Of a stretch of DNA of 16,883 bases, positions 1 through 8,777 are shown piece by piece (position 1 is the first letter of the stretch; the number at the start of each line of letters is the position of its first letter). The position numbers and the translations under genes were made by a program. The stretch is from assembly GCA_035713725.1 (NCBI GenBank), contig DASTMZ010000138.1:1-16883 (forward strand). Reading direction: 5' to 3'. The notes beneath the pieces were generated by a model, which made no database searches, had not been told where the DNA came from, and worked only from the letters and a program-made list of their open reading frames with translations. The stretch is from DASQPR01 sp035713725. GTDB lineage: Bacteria; Actinomycetota; Actinomycetes; Mycobacteriales; Micromonosporaceae.

Positions 1-2
1 TG

Positions 3-1682
3 ATGAGTCCGTTGACCGCCGGCATCATCTTCATCGTCACGATGGTCGCCGCGCTTGCCGTGGTATACAAGCCATTCGGCGACTACATGTACCGCGTCGT
101 CACCGGGCGCAAGCACTCCCGTGCGGAGCGGCTCGTCTACCGCGGCGTGGGCGTGAACCCGGACGGCGAGCAGTCGTGGGGCGTCTACGCGCGTTCCGTG
201 CTCGCGTTCTCCGCGATCTCGATCCTCGTGCTCTACGCGATCCAGCGGCTGCAGGCGCACCTTCCGGATCCGGGCGGCACGAAGTTCACCGGCGTCGCGC
301 CCGCGCTGTCCTGGAACACCGCGGTCAGCTTCGTGACGAACACGAACTGGCAGGCCTATTCCGGCGAGTCGACGATGACGTACGTCACCCAGATGGCCGG
401 GCTGGCGGTGCAGAACTTCCTGTCCGCGGCGGTCGGCATCGCGGTCGCGATCGCGCTGGTTCGTGGCTTCGCCCACAAGATCGGTGGCTCGTCCTCGACC
501 GCGACACTCGGCAACTTCTGGGTCGACCTGGTCCGCATCACGATCCGCATCCTGCTGCCACTGTCGGTGATCTTCGCGATCATTCTGATCGCGTCCGGCG
601 CGATCCAGAACTTCCACGCAACCGACGTACACACACTCGCCGGCACCGCACAACACATCACCGGCGGACCGGTGGCGAGCCAGGAAGCCATCAAGGAACT
701 GGGAACGAACGGCGGCGGCTTCTACAACGCCAACAGCGCGCACCCGTTCGAGAACCCGACGACGTGGACGAACTGGATCGAGGTCTTCCTGCTGCTGATG
801 ATCTCCTTCTCGCTGCCGCGCACGTTCGGCAAGATGGTCGGCTCGAACAAGCACGGCTACGCGATCCTTGCCGCGATGGCCATCATGGCGATCGTCAGCG
901 TCATCGTGATCAACGTCTTCCAGGGCGTGCACGGCGGCACGGTTCCGCAAGCGGTCGGTGCCGCCACGGAGGGCACCGAAACGAGATTCGGGGTGTCCCA
1001 GTCCGCCACGTTCGCGAGCGCTACGACACTGACGTCGACAGGTGCGGTGGACTCGTTCCACGATTCCTATACGGCGCTCGGCGGCGGCGTACCGATCCTC
1101 AACATGATGCTCGGCGAGGTCGCGCCCGGCGGCACCGGTTCGGGCCTGTACGGCATCCTGGTGCTCGCGGTCGTCACGGTGTTCGTGGCGGGGCTGATGG
1201 TCGGTCGAACTCCGGAGTATCTCGGCAAGAAGTTGACCGGCCGCGAGATGAAGTTCGCGTCGCTCTACTTCCTGACCACGCCGACCATCGTGCTCGTCGG
1301 CACCGGCATCGCGATGGCGCTGTCCAGCGCGCGAGCGTCGATGTTGAACACCGGGCCGCACGGCTTCTCGGAAGTGCTCTACGCGTTCACGTCGGCGGCG
1401 AACAACAACGGCTCGGCGTTCGCCGGCATCAGCGTGAACACGACGTTCTACAACACTGCGCTCGGGCTCGCGATGCTGATCGGCCGATTCCTGCCGATCG
1501 TGTTCGTGCTCGGTCTCGCCGGATCGCTTGCGCGACAACGGCCGGCACCCGAATCGGCCGGCACGCTGCCCGCCTACCGACCGCTGTTCGTCGGCATGCT
1601 GGTCGGCGTCACGCTGATCATCGTCGCGCTGACCTACTTCCCGGCCATGGCGCTCGGCCCGCTCGCGGAGGGGTTGCACTGA
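3..1682 (+). CDS. kdpA: Potassium-transporting ATPase subunit KdpA
   Basis: This is the K+-selective channel-like subunit of the KdpFABC high-affinity uptake pump in the cytoplasmic membrane. The 559 residues match the family length (E. coli KdpA is 557). All four selectivity-filter loops are visible: TNTNWQAYSGE from residue 112, GTNGGGFYNAN from 234, GEVAPGGTGSG from 371 and TSAANNNGSAF from 463, each between hydrophobic helices. The ATG at position 3 overlaps a TGA at 1-3; that TGA may be the stop of an upstream kdpF, which is an inference because the upstream gene is outside the window. The stop (1680-1682) shares its last base with the kdpB ATG, implying translational coupling. The operon promoter must lie upstream of the window. 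Confidence 0.98.
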   Translation: MSPLTAGIIFIVTMVAALAVVYKPFGDYMYRVVTGRKHSRAERLVYRGVGVNPDGEQSWGVYARSVLAFSAISILVLYAIQRLQAHLPDPGGTKFTGVAPALSWNTAVSFVTNTNWQAYSGESTMTYVTQMAGLAVQNFLSAAVGIAVAIALVRGFAHKIGGSSSTATLGNFWVDLVRITIRILLPLSVIFAIILIASGAIQNFHATDVHTLAGTAQHITGGPVASQEAIKELGTNGGGFYNANSAHPFENPTTWTNWIEVFLLLMISFSLPRTFGKMVGSNKHGYAILAAMAIMAIVSVIVINVFQGVHGGTVPQAVGAATEGTETRFGVSQSATFASATTLTSTGAVDSFHDSYTALGGGVPILNMMLGEVAPGGTGSGLYGILVLAVVTVFVAGLMVGRTPEYLGKKLTGREMKFASLYFLTTPTIVLVGTGIAMALSSARASMLNTGPHGFSEVLYAFTSAANNNGSAFAGISVNTTFYNTALGLAMLIGRFLPIVFVLGLAGSLARQRPAPESAGTLPAYRPLFVGMLVGVTLIIVALTYFPAMALGPLAEGLH

Positions 1683-3955
1683 TGACCACTCCCGAGCGTC
1701 CAGGCACCAACGACCGCGATCGCATCGACCCCCATGCGAGCACGTCCGGCGCGAAGGACGTCGTGGCGAAGAAAGAAAGTGAGATGACTGCGAGCACCGT
1801 CGACCCGAGCGCGGCACCCGCCGCGCCGAGCGACAACCGTCCGCGCCGCGTCGGTGGCGGCCTGCTGGACCCGAAGCAATTGTGGAAGTCGCTGCCGGAC
1901 GCGCTGCGCAAACTGAACCCCACGACGCTGTGGCGCAACCCGGTGATGTTCATCGTGGAGATCGGCTCGATCTTCACCACCGTGCTCGCGATCGTCCATC
2001 CGACCGTGTTCGCGTGGGTCATCACGGTGTGGCTGTGGCTGACCGTACTGTTCGCGAACCTCGCCGAGGCAGTCGCCGAGGGGCGCGGCAAGGCCCAAGC
2101 CGCGACGCTGCGCGCCGCGAAGAAGGACACCGTCGCGCGCCGGCTCGCGGATTGGAAGCCGGGTGCGTCGGCACCGAAGGAGGAGCCGGTACCCGCTGCC
2201 GAATTGCGGCAAGGCGACTTCGTGGTGTGCGAGGCCGGCGACGTGATCCCGGGCGACGGCGACGTGGTCGAGGGCATCGCGAGCGTTGACGAATCGGCGA
2301 TCACCGGCGAGTCGGCACCGGTCATTCGCGAGTCCGGCGGCGATCGCAGCGCGGTCACCGGCGGCACGCGCGTGCTGTCCGATCGCATCGTCGTGAAGAT
2401 CACTCAGAAGCCAGGGGAGAGCTTCATCGACCGGATGATCGCGCTCGTCGAGGGCGCGAACCGGCAGAAGACGCCGAACGAGATCGCGTTGAACATCCTG
2501 CTCGCCGCGCTCACGATCATCTTCCTGCTGTCGGTCGCCACGCTCCAGCCGATCGCCATCTACTCCAAGGGCGTCCAGGCATTCGTACCCAACAGCCAAG
2601 CGCTCGACGCGAACGGCGTGACCGGCATCGTGCTCGTGTCGCTGTTGGTGTGTCTGATCCCGACGACGATCGGCGCGCTGCTGTCCGCGATCGGCATCGC
2701 CGGGATGGACCGGCTCGTGCAGCGCAACGTGCTGGCGCTGTCCGGCCGTGCCGTCGAGGCGGCCGGCGACGTGAACACGTTGCTGCTGGACAAGACCGGC
2801 ACGATCACGCTGGGCAACCGGCAGGCGAGCGAGTTCGTACCGGTCGGCGGTGTGACACCGAATGAGTTGGCGAACGCGGCGCAGTTGTCGAGCCTTGCCG
2901 ACGAGACGCCGGAAGGCCGGTCGGTCGTCGTGTACGCGAAAACCGCGTACGGCCTCCGTGAGCGCTCCGCCGGCGAGTTGGAGCACGCCACCTGGGTGCC
3001 GTTCACCGCGCAGACCCGGATGTCCGGCGTCGACCTCGCGAACAACGGCGGGCAGCCGTCTCGTGAACTGCGCAAGGGCGCCGCGACCGCGGTGGCGGAC
3101 TGGGTCCGGTCGCACGGCGGCGCCGTATCACCGGAGATCGGTCAGGTCGTGGACGGCATCTCGGCATCCGGCGGTACGCCGCTGGTGGTTGGCGAGCGGC
3201 TCGGCGGCGAAGCGCGGGTGCTCGGCGTCATCCATCTGAAGGACGTCGTCAAGGCCGGCATGCGCGAACGGTTCGACGAGATGCGGCGGATGGGTATCCG
3301 TACCGTCATGATCACCGGCGACAACCCGTTGACCGCCAAGGCGATCGCGGACGAGGCCGGCGTCGACGACTTCCTCGCCGAGGCGAAGCCGGAAGACAAG
3401 ATGGCGCTGATCCGGCGCGAGCAGGAGGGCGGCAAGCTCGTCGCGATGACCGGCGACGGCACGAACGACGCGCCGGCACTCGCGCAAGCCGACGTCGGCG
3501 TCGCGATGAATACGGGTACGTCGGCCGCCAAGGAGGCCGGCAACATGGTCGACCTCGACTCTGACCCGACGAAGCTGATCGAGATCGTGGAGATCGGCAA
3601 GCAGCTGCTGATTACGCGTGGCGCGCTCACCACTTTTTCCATCGCGAACGATGTCGCGAAGTATTTCGCGATCATCCCAGCCATGTTCGCCGCCGTCTAT
3701 CCCGGTCTGCATCGGCTGAACATTATGGGCCTGCACAGCCCGACGTCGGCGATCCTGTCCGCGGTCATCTTCAACGCGGTCATCATCGTGGCGCTCATCC
3801 CGCTCGCGTTGCGGGGCGTGCGCTACACGCCGTCCAGCGCGGCCGCGATGTTGCGCCGCAACCTGTGGATCTACGGCGCGGGCGGCATCATCCTGCCGTT
3901 CCTCGGCATCAAGCTCATCGACCTCGTCGTCCAATTCATACCCGGGATCAGGTAA
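1682..3955 (+). CDS. kdpB: Potassium-transporting P-type ATPase, ATP-binding subunit KdpB
   Basis: This is the catalytic P-type ATPase subunit that energises K+ transport through KdpA. Numbered from the ATG at 1682 (757 aa), the actuator motif TGES lies at 208-211, the phosphorylated aspartate is D370 in DKTGTIT, and the hinge motif GDGTNDAP starts at 591 with D592 and D596. The last Ser of TGES is the residue known in E. coli (Ser162) to be phosphorylated for inhibition, and it is kept here. The first ~70 residues are a hydrophilic Ala/Pro/Asp-rich tail not found in E. coli KdpB (682 aa). An in-frame ATG at 1784, preceded by a purine-rich stretch, would give 723 aa and is a serious alternative start. 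I chose 1682 because it overlaps the kdpA stop as TGATG. The stop overlaps the kdpC ATG by one base. Confidence 0.97.
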   Translation: MTTPERPGTNDRDRIDPHASTSGAKDVVAKKESEMTASTVDPSAAPAAPSDNRPRRVGGGLLDPKQLWKSLPDALRKLNPTTLWRNPVMFIVEIGSIFTTVLAIVHPTVFAWVITVWLWLTVLFANLAEAVAEGRGKAQAATLRAAKKDTVARRLADWKPGASAPKEEPVPAAELRQGDFVVCEAGDVIPGDGDVVEGIASVDESAITGESAPVIRESGGDRSAVTGGTRVLSDRIVVKITQKPGESFIDRMIALVEGANRQKTPNEIALNILLAALTIIFLLSVATLQPIAIYSKGVQAFVPNSQALDANGVTGIVLVSLLVCLIPTTIGALLSAIGIAGMDRLVQRNVLALSGRAVEAAGDVNTLLLDKTGTITLGNRQASEFVPVGGVTPNELANAAQLSSLADETPEGRSVVVYAKTAYGLRERSAGELEHATWVPFTAQTRMSGVDLANNGGQPSRELRKGAATAVADWVRSHGGAVSPEIGQVVDGISASGGTPLVVGERLGGEARVLGVIHLKDVVKAGMRERFDEMRRMGIRTVMITGDNPLTAKAIADEAGVDDFLAEAKPEDKMALIRREQEGGKLVAMTGDGTNDAPALAQADVGVAMNTGTSAAKEAGNMVDLDSDPTKLIEIVEIGKQLLITRGALTTFSIANDVAKYFAIIPAMFAAVYPGLHRLNIMGLHSPTSAILSAVIFNAVIIVALIPLALRGVRYTPSSAAAMLRRNLWIYGAGGIILPFLGIKLIDLVVQFIPGIR

Positions 3956-4860
3956 TGCGTATTCCCACTTGGGTTAGTCAACACATCGCCGCGTTGCGCG
4001 CGCTGATCATTCTCACGATCATCGTCGGCATCGCGTACCCGCTCGTGATCACGGGCGTCGCGCAGATCCCCGGCCTCCGGCATCAAGCCGATGGGTCGCT
4101 GGTGACGATGAACGGCAAGGCAGTCGGCAGCGCGCTGATCGGCCAGCTGTTCACCGATAGCGACGGCAACGCGCTGCCGCAGTATTTCCAGTCGCGACCG
4201 TCCGCGGCCGGCGACGGCTATGACCCGACGTCCACGAGTGCGTCGAACCTCGGCCCGGAGAGCGTCGTCGACACGCTGCCCGATCCGAATAACAAGACCG
4301 ACGAGGGTACCCAGAGCCTGTTGACGCAGGTGTGCTCGCGCAGCCTCGCGATCGGCAAGCTCGAGGGCGTCGACGGGTCCCGCCCGTTCTGCACGAGCGA
4401 CGGCGTCGGCGCGGTGCTCGTCGTCGTACACGTGGGCGGCGTACCGGGCGGAAGGGTCACGGCCGCCTACTCCGTGAACCAAGAGTGCCCGGCCACGCCG
4501 TTCGTCGCGACGTACGCGGGCGTGACCGTACAGTGCGCGCGGTTCGGTACGGACTACAGCAAGCTCGGTGCCATCACGCCGATCCGTGGCAACGCTCCAG
4601 CGCACCCCGCCGTACCACCGGATGCGGTTACCGCGAGCGGCAGCGGCCTCGACCCGCAGATCTCCACGGCGTACGCGGACCTGCAGGCACCGCGGGTGGC
4701 CCGCGAACGTGGTGTGGCCCTGTCAACGGTCATGCAGCTGATCAAGCAGTTCACGACGCCACGCGCGCTCGGCTTCCTCGGCGAGCCCGGCGTGAACGTC
4801 CTCAAACTGAACATGGGTCTAGACCAGCGTTATCCCGTACGCGGGGATGATGGATCTTAA
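3955..4860 (+). CDS. kdpC: Potassium-transporting ATPase subunit KdpC, long form
   Basis: This is the small accessory subunit of the Kdp pump: one N-terminal membrane helix (about residues 13-37) and an extracytoplasmic domain that supports the KdpA/KdpB complex. Family signatures are YFQSRPSAAGDGYDP near residue 77, VTASGSGLDPQIS from 225, and the C-terminal GEPGVNVLKLNMGLD. At 301 aa it is about 110 residues longer than E. coli KdpC (190). Most of the excess is one insertion around residues 127-212, containing all four cysteines (C127, C146, C178, C194). Its location outside the membrane suggests two disulfides (inference). The ATG at 3955 overlaps the kdpB TAA as TAATG, so translation is probably coupled. 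The reading frame continues upstream into kdpB, but that part is not KdpC-like. Confidence 0.95.
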   Translation: MRIPTWVSQHIAALRALIILTIIVGIAYPLVITGVAQIPGLRHQADGSLVTMNGKAVGSALIGQLFTDSDGNALPQYFQSRPSAAGDGYDPTSTSASNLGPESVVDTLPDPNNKTDEGTQSLLTQVCSRSLAIGKLEGVDGSRPFCTSDGVGAVLVVVHVGGVPGGRVTAAYSVNQECPATPFVATYAGVTVQCARFGTDYSKLGAITPIRGNAPAHPAVPPDAVTASGSGLDPQISTAYADLQAPRVARERGVALSTVMQLIKQFTTPRALGFLGEPGVNVLKLNMGLDQRYPVRGDDGS

Positions 4861-4868
4861 GGAGGTGA
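4859..4868 (+). promoter_or_regulatory. Strong ribosome binding site for kdpD
   Basis: The sequence AAGGAGGTGA is a near-perfect complement of the 16S rRNA 3' end and lies 4 bases before the kdpD ATG at 4873. The kdpC stop TAA (4858-4860) is built into its first bases. It is the strongest such site in the window, while kdpB, kdpC and kdpE rely on overlapping starts. This suggests that kdpD can be initiated independently of kdpC translation (inference). Confidence 0.85.
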
Positions 4869-4872
4869 ACAC

Positions 4873-7479
4873 ATGTCGAAGGGCGCGCTTCGGGTCTATC
4901 TCGGTGCCGCGCCGGGCGTCGGCAAGACGTACAAGATGCTCGAGGAGGGCCACCGCCGGCACGATCGCGGCACGGATGTGGTGGTCGGGTACGTCGAGAC
5001 GCACGGCCGGCCGCACACCGAGGAGCTGATCGCGGGACTCGAGGTCGTGCCGCGCCGGTCGTTGACCTATCGCGGCGCCAGCTTCACCGAGATGGACGTG
5101 GACGCGATCCTCGCTCGGAAGCCCGATGTGGCGCTGGTGGACGAGATGGCGCACACCAACGTGCCGGGCTCGCGAAACGCCAAGCGGTGGCAGGACATCG
5201 AGGCGCTGCTCGACGCCGGCATCACCGTGATCACGAACGTCAACATCCAGCACCTGGAGTCCATCAACGACGTCGTCGCGCAGATCACCGGCGTGCCGCA
5301 GCGAGAGACCGTGCCGGATGCGGTGGTACGCCGAGCCGACCAGGTCGAGCTTGTCGACATGGCGCCCGAGGCCATCCGGCGGCGGATGGCGCACGGCAAC
5401 ATCTACCGGCCGGAGAAGATCGATGCCGCGCTCGGCAACTACTTCCGGGTCGGCAACCTCACCGCGCTTCGCGAGCTGGCGCTGCTTTGGGTCGCCGACA
5501 AGGTGGACGACCAGCTGGATAGATACCGCGCCGAACACGGGATCTCGGCGACGTGGGAGGCGCGGGAGCGAGTCGTCGTGGCGCTCACCGGGGGACCGGA
5601 GGGCGACACGCTGATCCGTCGGGCGGCACGCATCGCAGCGCGTACCAAGGGCGCGGACGTCCTCGCCGTACACGTGACGCGCAACGACGGCCTCGCCGAG
5701 GCGAACCCGGCGCACCTCGCCCGCCAGCGCTCACTGGTGGAGAGCATTGGCGGCACGTACCACCAAGTGGTCGGCGCCGACATCCCGACCGCGCTGCTCG
5801 ACTTCGCGCGTGGCGTGAACGCGAGCCAGTTGGTGCTCGGCGCGAGCCGACGGGGCCGGCTGGCACACATCCTGTCGCCCGGTGTCGGCCTGACCACCGC
5901 GGCGATGTCCGGGCCGATCGACGTCCACCTCGTGACGCACGAGGAAGTTGGTCGCGGGCAACGCATCGGCGCGCCACGCAGCGCGTTGACCCTTCGCCGC
6001 CAGCTCGCCGGGTTCGTCGTCGCCGCGGCCGGACTGCCATTGCTGACGTTGCTGCTCGCTGGCCTGCGCAACGAGCTCAGCCTGCCCAGCGACATGCTGG
6101 CCTACCTTGCGAGCGTCGTGGTCGTCGCGCTGGTCGGTGGCCTCTGGCCGGCGGTGCTCGCGGTGATCGTGGGCAGCCTGTTGGTCAACTACTACTTCAC
6201 GCCGCCGATCCACACATTCACGATCGCCGAGCGCGAGAACTTGTTGGCGATCATCATCTTCCTCGCCGTCGCGATCGCGGTGAGTCTCACCGTCGACCGG
6301 GCGGCACGCCGGACACGGGAGGCCGCCCGCGCCCGCGCCGAGGCGGAGACGTTGTCCACGCTCGCCGGATCGGTGGTACGCGGCAACCGTGTCCTGCCGG
6401 CACTGCTCGACCAGCTGCGCGAGACGTACGGGTTCGGCAGTGTGACGTTGCTCGAACGCCGTCCCGACGAGCCGGGCGGCCCGGACGTGCAACGCGACCC
6501 GGATGCCTGGCGTGTGGCGGCCGCGACCGGTGACCATCCGAGTCTGTTCCCGGCTGACGGCGACGCGGACGTGAGCGTGGACGACGAATTCTCGTTGGTG
6601 CTACGCGGGCATCAGCTCGCCGCCGCGGACCGTCGCATTGTGGAGGCGTTCGCGGCGCAGGCGGCGGTGGCGTTGCGGACTGAACGCCTCGCCGAGCAGG
6701 CCGCGACGGTCGGTTCGCTGTCCGAGGTGGACAAGATGCGCACGGCGCTGCTCTCCGCGGTGAGCCACGACCTGCGTACCCCCCTTGCCTCCGCGCGCGC
6801 GGCGATCGACGGGCTGCGCAGCCACGACGTCGCGTTCAGCGACGCGGACCGCGAAGAGCTGCTGTCCACGGTCGGTGAGTCGCTGGACCGGTTGACGCGT
6901 CTGGTGGACAACCTGCTCGACATGAGCCGGCTGCAGGCCGGCGCGCTCGGCCTCTACCCGCAGGCGATGACCATGTCGGACGCGGTCGCGCGAGCCCTCG
7001 ACGACCTCGGCGAACCGGGTCATCACGTCGTCGTGCACGCGCCAGAGGAGCCGCTCGAGGTCTACGCCGACCCGGCGCTGATCGAACGCGTCCTGGTCAA
7101 CGTGCTGTCCAACGCGTTGCGATACAGCCCGTCGGGTCAGCCGCCGATGATCTCGATCAGCGATCACGCCGGACAGGTCGAGACGCGGGTGATCGACCAC
7201 GGTCCGGGCATCCCGGCCACCGACTGGGATTCGGTGTTCCTGCCATTCCAACGGCTCGGTGACCGCGACAACGACACCGGCGTCGGCCTCGGTCTCGCGC
7301 TGTCGCGCGGCCTCGCCGAGGCAATGGGCGGCTCGCTGGTGCCCGACATCACGCCGGGCGGCGGGCTGACCATGACCCTGTCGCTGCCGTCGATGGACGC
7401 CGACCCGACCGATCGCGGCCTGGCGTCACCGGCACTGCTCGACCGCATCGAGCACTGGCGGCAGGAGGAGCCCCGATGA
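4873..7479 (+). CDS. kdpD: Sensor histidine kinase KdpD
   Basis: This is the membrane sensor kinase that responds to K+ limitation or turgor and phosphorylates KdpE. The 868 residues follow the full family layout. The KdpD N-terminal domain has a Walker A loop (GAAPGVGKT, 11-19) and a Walker B-like VDEMAHTN around D90. A Usp-like domain spans about 230-360, the region where c-di-AMP binds in S. aureus KdpD. A cluster of membrane helices lies at about 377-475, followed by an Arg-rich stretch (RAARRTREAARARAE). A GAF-like region precedes the HisKA domain, with phospho-acceptor H632 in SAVSHDLRTPL. The ATPase domain has VLVNVLSNALRYSP, DHGPGIP and GVGLGLALS. The stop overlaps the kdpE start as ATGA. 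Nothing appears truncated. Confidence 0.98.
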   Translation: MSKGALRVYLGAAPGVGKTYKMLEEGHRRHDRGTDVVVGYVETHGRPHTEELIAGLEVVPRRSLTYRGASFTEMDVDAILARKPDVALVDEMAHTNVPGSRNAKRWQDIEALLDAGITVITNVNIQHLESINDVVAQITGVPQRETVPDAVVRRADQVELVDMAPEAIRRRMAHGNIYRPEKIDAALGNYFRVGNLTALRELALLWVADKVDDQLDRYRAEHGISATWEARERVVVALTGGPEGDTLIRRAARIAARTKGADVLAVHVTRNDGLAEANPAHLARQRSLVESIGGTYHQVVGADIPTALLDFARGVNASQLVLGASRRGRLAHILSPGVGLTTAAMSGPIDVHLVTHEEVGRGQRIGAPRSALTLRRQLAGFVVAAAGLPLLTLLLAGLRNELSLPSDMLAYLASVVVVALVGGLWPAVLAVIVGSLLVNYYFTPPIHTFTIAERENLLAIIIFLAVAIAVSLTVDRAARRTREAARARAEAETLSTLAGSVVRGNRVLPALLDQLRETYGFGSVTLLERRPDEPGGPDVQRDPDAWRVAAATGDHPSLFPADGDADVSVDDEFSLVLRGHQLAAADRRIVEAFAAQAAVALRTERLAEQAATVGSLSEVDKMRTALLSAVSHDLRTPLASARAAIDGLRSHDVAFSDADREELLSTVGESLDRLTRLVDNLLDMSRLQAGALGLYPQAMTMSDAVARALDDLGEPGHHVVVHAPEEPLEVYADPALIERVLVNVLSNALRYSPSGQPPMISISDHAGQVETRVIDHGPGIPATDWDSVFLPFQRLGDRDNDTGVGLGLALSRGLAEAMGGSLVPDITPGGGLTMTLSLPSMDADPTDRGLASPALLDRIEHWRQEEPR

Positions 7480-8180
7480 CGCGCGTGCTCATCGTCGACG
7501 ACGAACCACAGATCCTGCGGGCGCTACGGATCAACCTGCAGGCGCGCATGTACGACGTCCACGTCGCGGCCGACGGTGCCGAGGCGCTCCACGCGGCCGC
7601 GTCGGTCCGGCCCGACCTCGTCATCCTGGACCTCGGACTGCCCGACGTTGACGGCGCCGAGGTCATCCGCAAGCTGCGGACGTGGACGCCGGTGCCGATC
7701 GTGGTGCTGTCCGGTCGCGGCGACAGCCGGGACAAGGTCGACGCGCTCGACGCCGGTGCCGACGACTACGTCACCAAGCCGTTCAGCGTCGACGAGTTGC
7801 TGGCGCGCATGCGCGCGGTCACGCGACGGCTCACACCCGGCGACGCACCGACGTCGGCGCGCATCGGACGCTTCGACATCGACCTCGCGAACCGTCGCAT
7901 CAGCGCGGACGTCGACAGCATGGATGGCACCGTGGATGGCGGCACCGTGGTTCATCTGACGCCGACCGAGTGGCAGCTCCTCGAGGCCCTTGTCGCCGAA
8001 CCGGGCAAGCTCATCGGCCAACGGCAACTTTTGCAGCGGGTGTGGGGGCCGACCTACGCGACTGAGACGCAATACCTGCGCCAGTACATGGCGCAACTGC
8101 GCCGCAAGCTCGAGGACGACCCGGCCCGGCCGCGACACCTCATCACCGAGCCGGGCATGGGTTACCGCTTCCAGCCCTAA
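7476..8180 (+). CDS. kdpE: Response regulator KdpE (OmpR/PhoB family)
   Basis: This is the DNA-binding partner of KdpD that activates kdp transcription when phosphorylated. The 234-residue protein has a receiver domain with the acidic pair D8/D9, phospho-acceptor D52 in LVILDLGLPDVDG and K101 in VTKPF, then an OmpR-type winged helix (LTPTEWQLLEAL to EPGMGYRFQP). Between the two domains' first strands is a short extra loop, SMDGTVDGGTV, encoded by an imperfect DNA duplication at 7922-7950. The start overlaps the kdpD stop by 4 bases. Its target sites should lie upstream of kdpF/kdpA, outside this window. It ends 3 bases from the stop of the convergent gene. Confidence 0.97.
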   Translation: MTRVLIVDDEPQILRALRINLQARMYDVHVAADGAEALHAAASVRPDLVILDLGLPDVDGAEVIRKLRTWTPVPIVVLSGRGDSRDKVDALDAGADDYVTKPFSVDELLARMRAVTRRLTPGDAPTSARIGRFDIDLANRRISADVDSMDGTVDGGTVVHLTPTEWQLLEALVAEPGKLIGQRQLLQRVWGPTYATETQYLRQYMAQLRRKLEDDPARPRHLITEPGMGYRFQP

Positions 8181-8183
8181 GGG

Positions 8184-8777
8184 CTAGAACGAGGCTCGCG
8201 ACCGCTTCAGCTCACTAAAGGCGGGTACGGCCGACAGGAGGCGTACCGCGTCGTAGAGCTTCTCCGCCTCCTCGCCCTCGGGCACGGGTACGACCACCGG
8301 TCCGAAGAACCCGGGACCGTCACCGATCGCGACGATCGGGCTGCCCGACTCTTGCCCGACGCGCGCCTGTCCCGCCTCGTGGCTCGCCCGGATGGTCGCG
8401 TCGAGTCCGCCGTCGTCGGCGCGCTTGGCGAGGTCGGCGGGCAGGTCGGCGGCGGCGATCGCGGTGACGAGCAGGTCGTCGTCGAGCGTCGCGTGCTGGT
8501 AGTGCAGCCGGGTGCCGAACTCGGTGTAGACGCGGTCGAGTGCGTCCGGACCGTGGTTGTCGAGCGTGGCCTGCAGCACTCGTACCGCACGGATCGAGAA
8601 CGCGACCCGGTCGCGGTAGGCCTCCGGCAGCTCGCGGCCCTCGTTGAGCATCTTCAGACTCATCAACTTCCACCCGATGGTGTGGCCGCGCGGTTGCGTG
8701 ACCGCGCGCAGCCATCGCGACGTACGCCACGTAAACGGGCAAGTCGGGTCAAAGTAGAATGTCACGTCGTCAGCCAT
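8184..8777 (-). CDS. DsbA-like oxidoreductase, mycothiol-dependent nitroreductase (Rv2466c) family
   Basis: This 197-residue cytoplasmic protein has a thioredoxin/DsbA-like fold. It resembles M. tuberculosis Rv2466c, an oxidoreductase reported to use mycothiol and to reduce nitro prodrugs. Shared landmarks are FDPTCPFTWRTSRWL at 9-23, a middle segment ending LDATIRASHEAG, and the C-terminal FFGPVVVPVPEGEEAEKLYDA followed by ELKR. The active site here reads C13-P-F-T16; Rv2466c has CPWC (from memory), so the second cysteine is missing and a two-cysteine disulfide cycle is not possible at this site. A single-thiol mechanism with mycothiol is plausible (inference). It is divergent from the peroxiredoxin gene, hinting at a shared oxidative-stress role. 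No clear Shine-Dalgarno precedes the ATG. Confidence 0.85.
   Translation of the reverse strand: MADDVTFYFDPTCPFTWRTSRWLRAVTQPRGHTIGWKLMSLKMLNEGRELPEAYRDRVAFSIRAVRVLQATLDNHGPDALDRVYTEFGTRLHYQHATLDDDLLVTAIAAADLPADLAKRADDGGLDATIRASHEAGQARVGQESGSPIVAIGDGPGFFGPVVVPVPEGEEAEKLYDAVRLLSAVPAFSELKRSRASF

Noticed and set aside
176..1681. Open frame running through kdpA in the frame of kdpB, as if KdpB had a 500-residue extension
   Set aside because: The translation is Arg-rich, matches nothing, and overlaps real kdpA; the KdpB start at 1682 or 1784 is far more sensible.
1634..3115. Long minus-strand frame opposite kdpB
   Set aside because: Antisense shadow of kdpB, rich in Arg/His/Asp repeats with no recognisable motif.
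5439..6537. Minus-strand frames opposite kdpD
   Set aside because: Antisense shadows of a full-length, well-recognised KdpD with no motif of their own.
8173..8185. Palindrome AGCCC-TAA-GGGCT across the kdpE stop codon, considered as a terminator
   Set aside because: The stem is only 5 bp with a 3-base loop and there is no T-tract; it is too weak to call.
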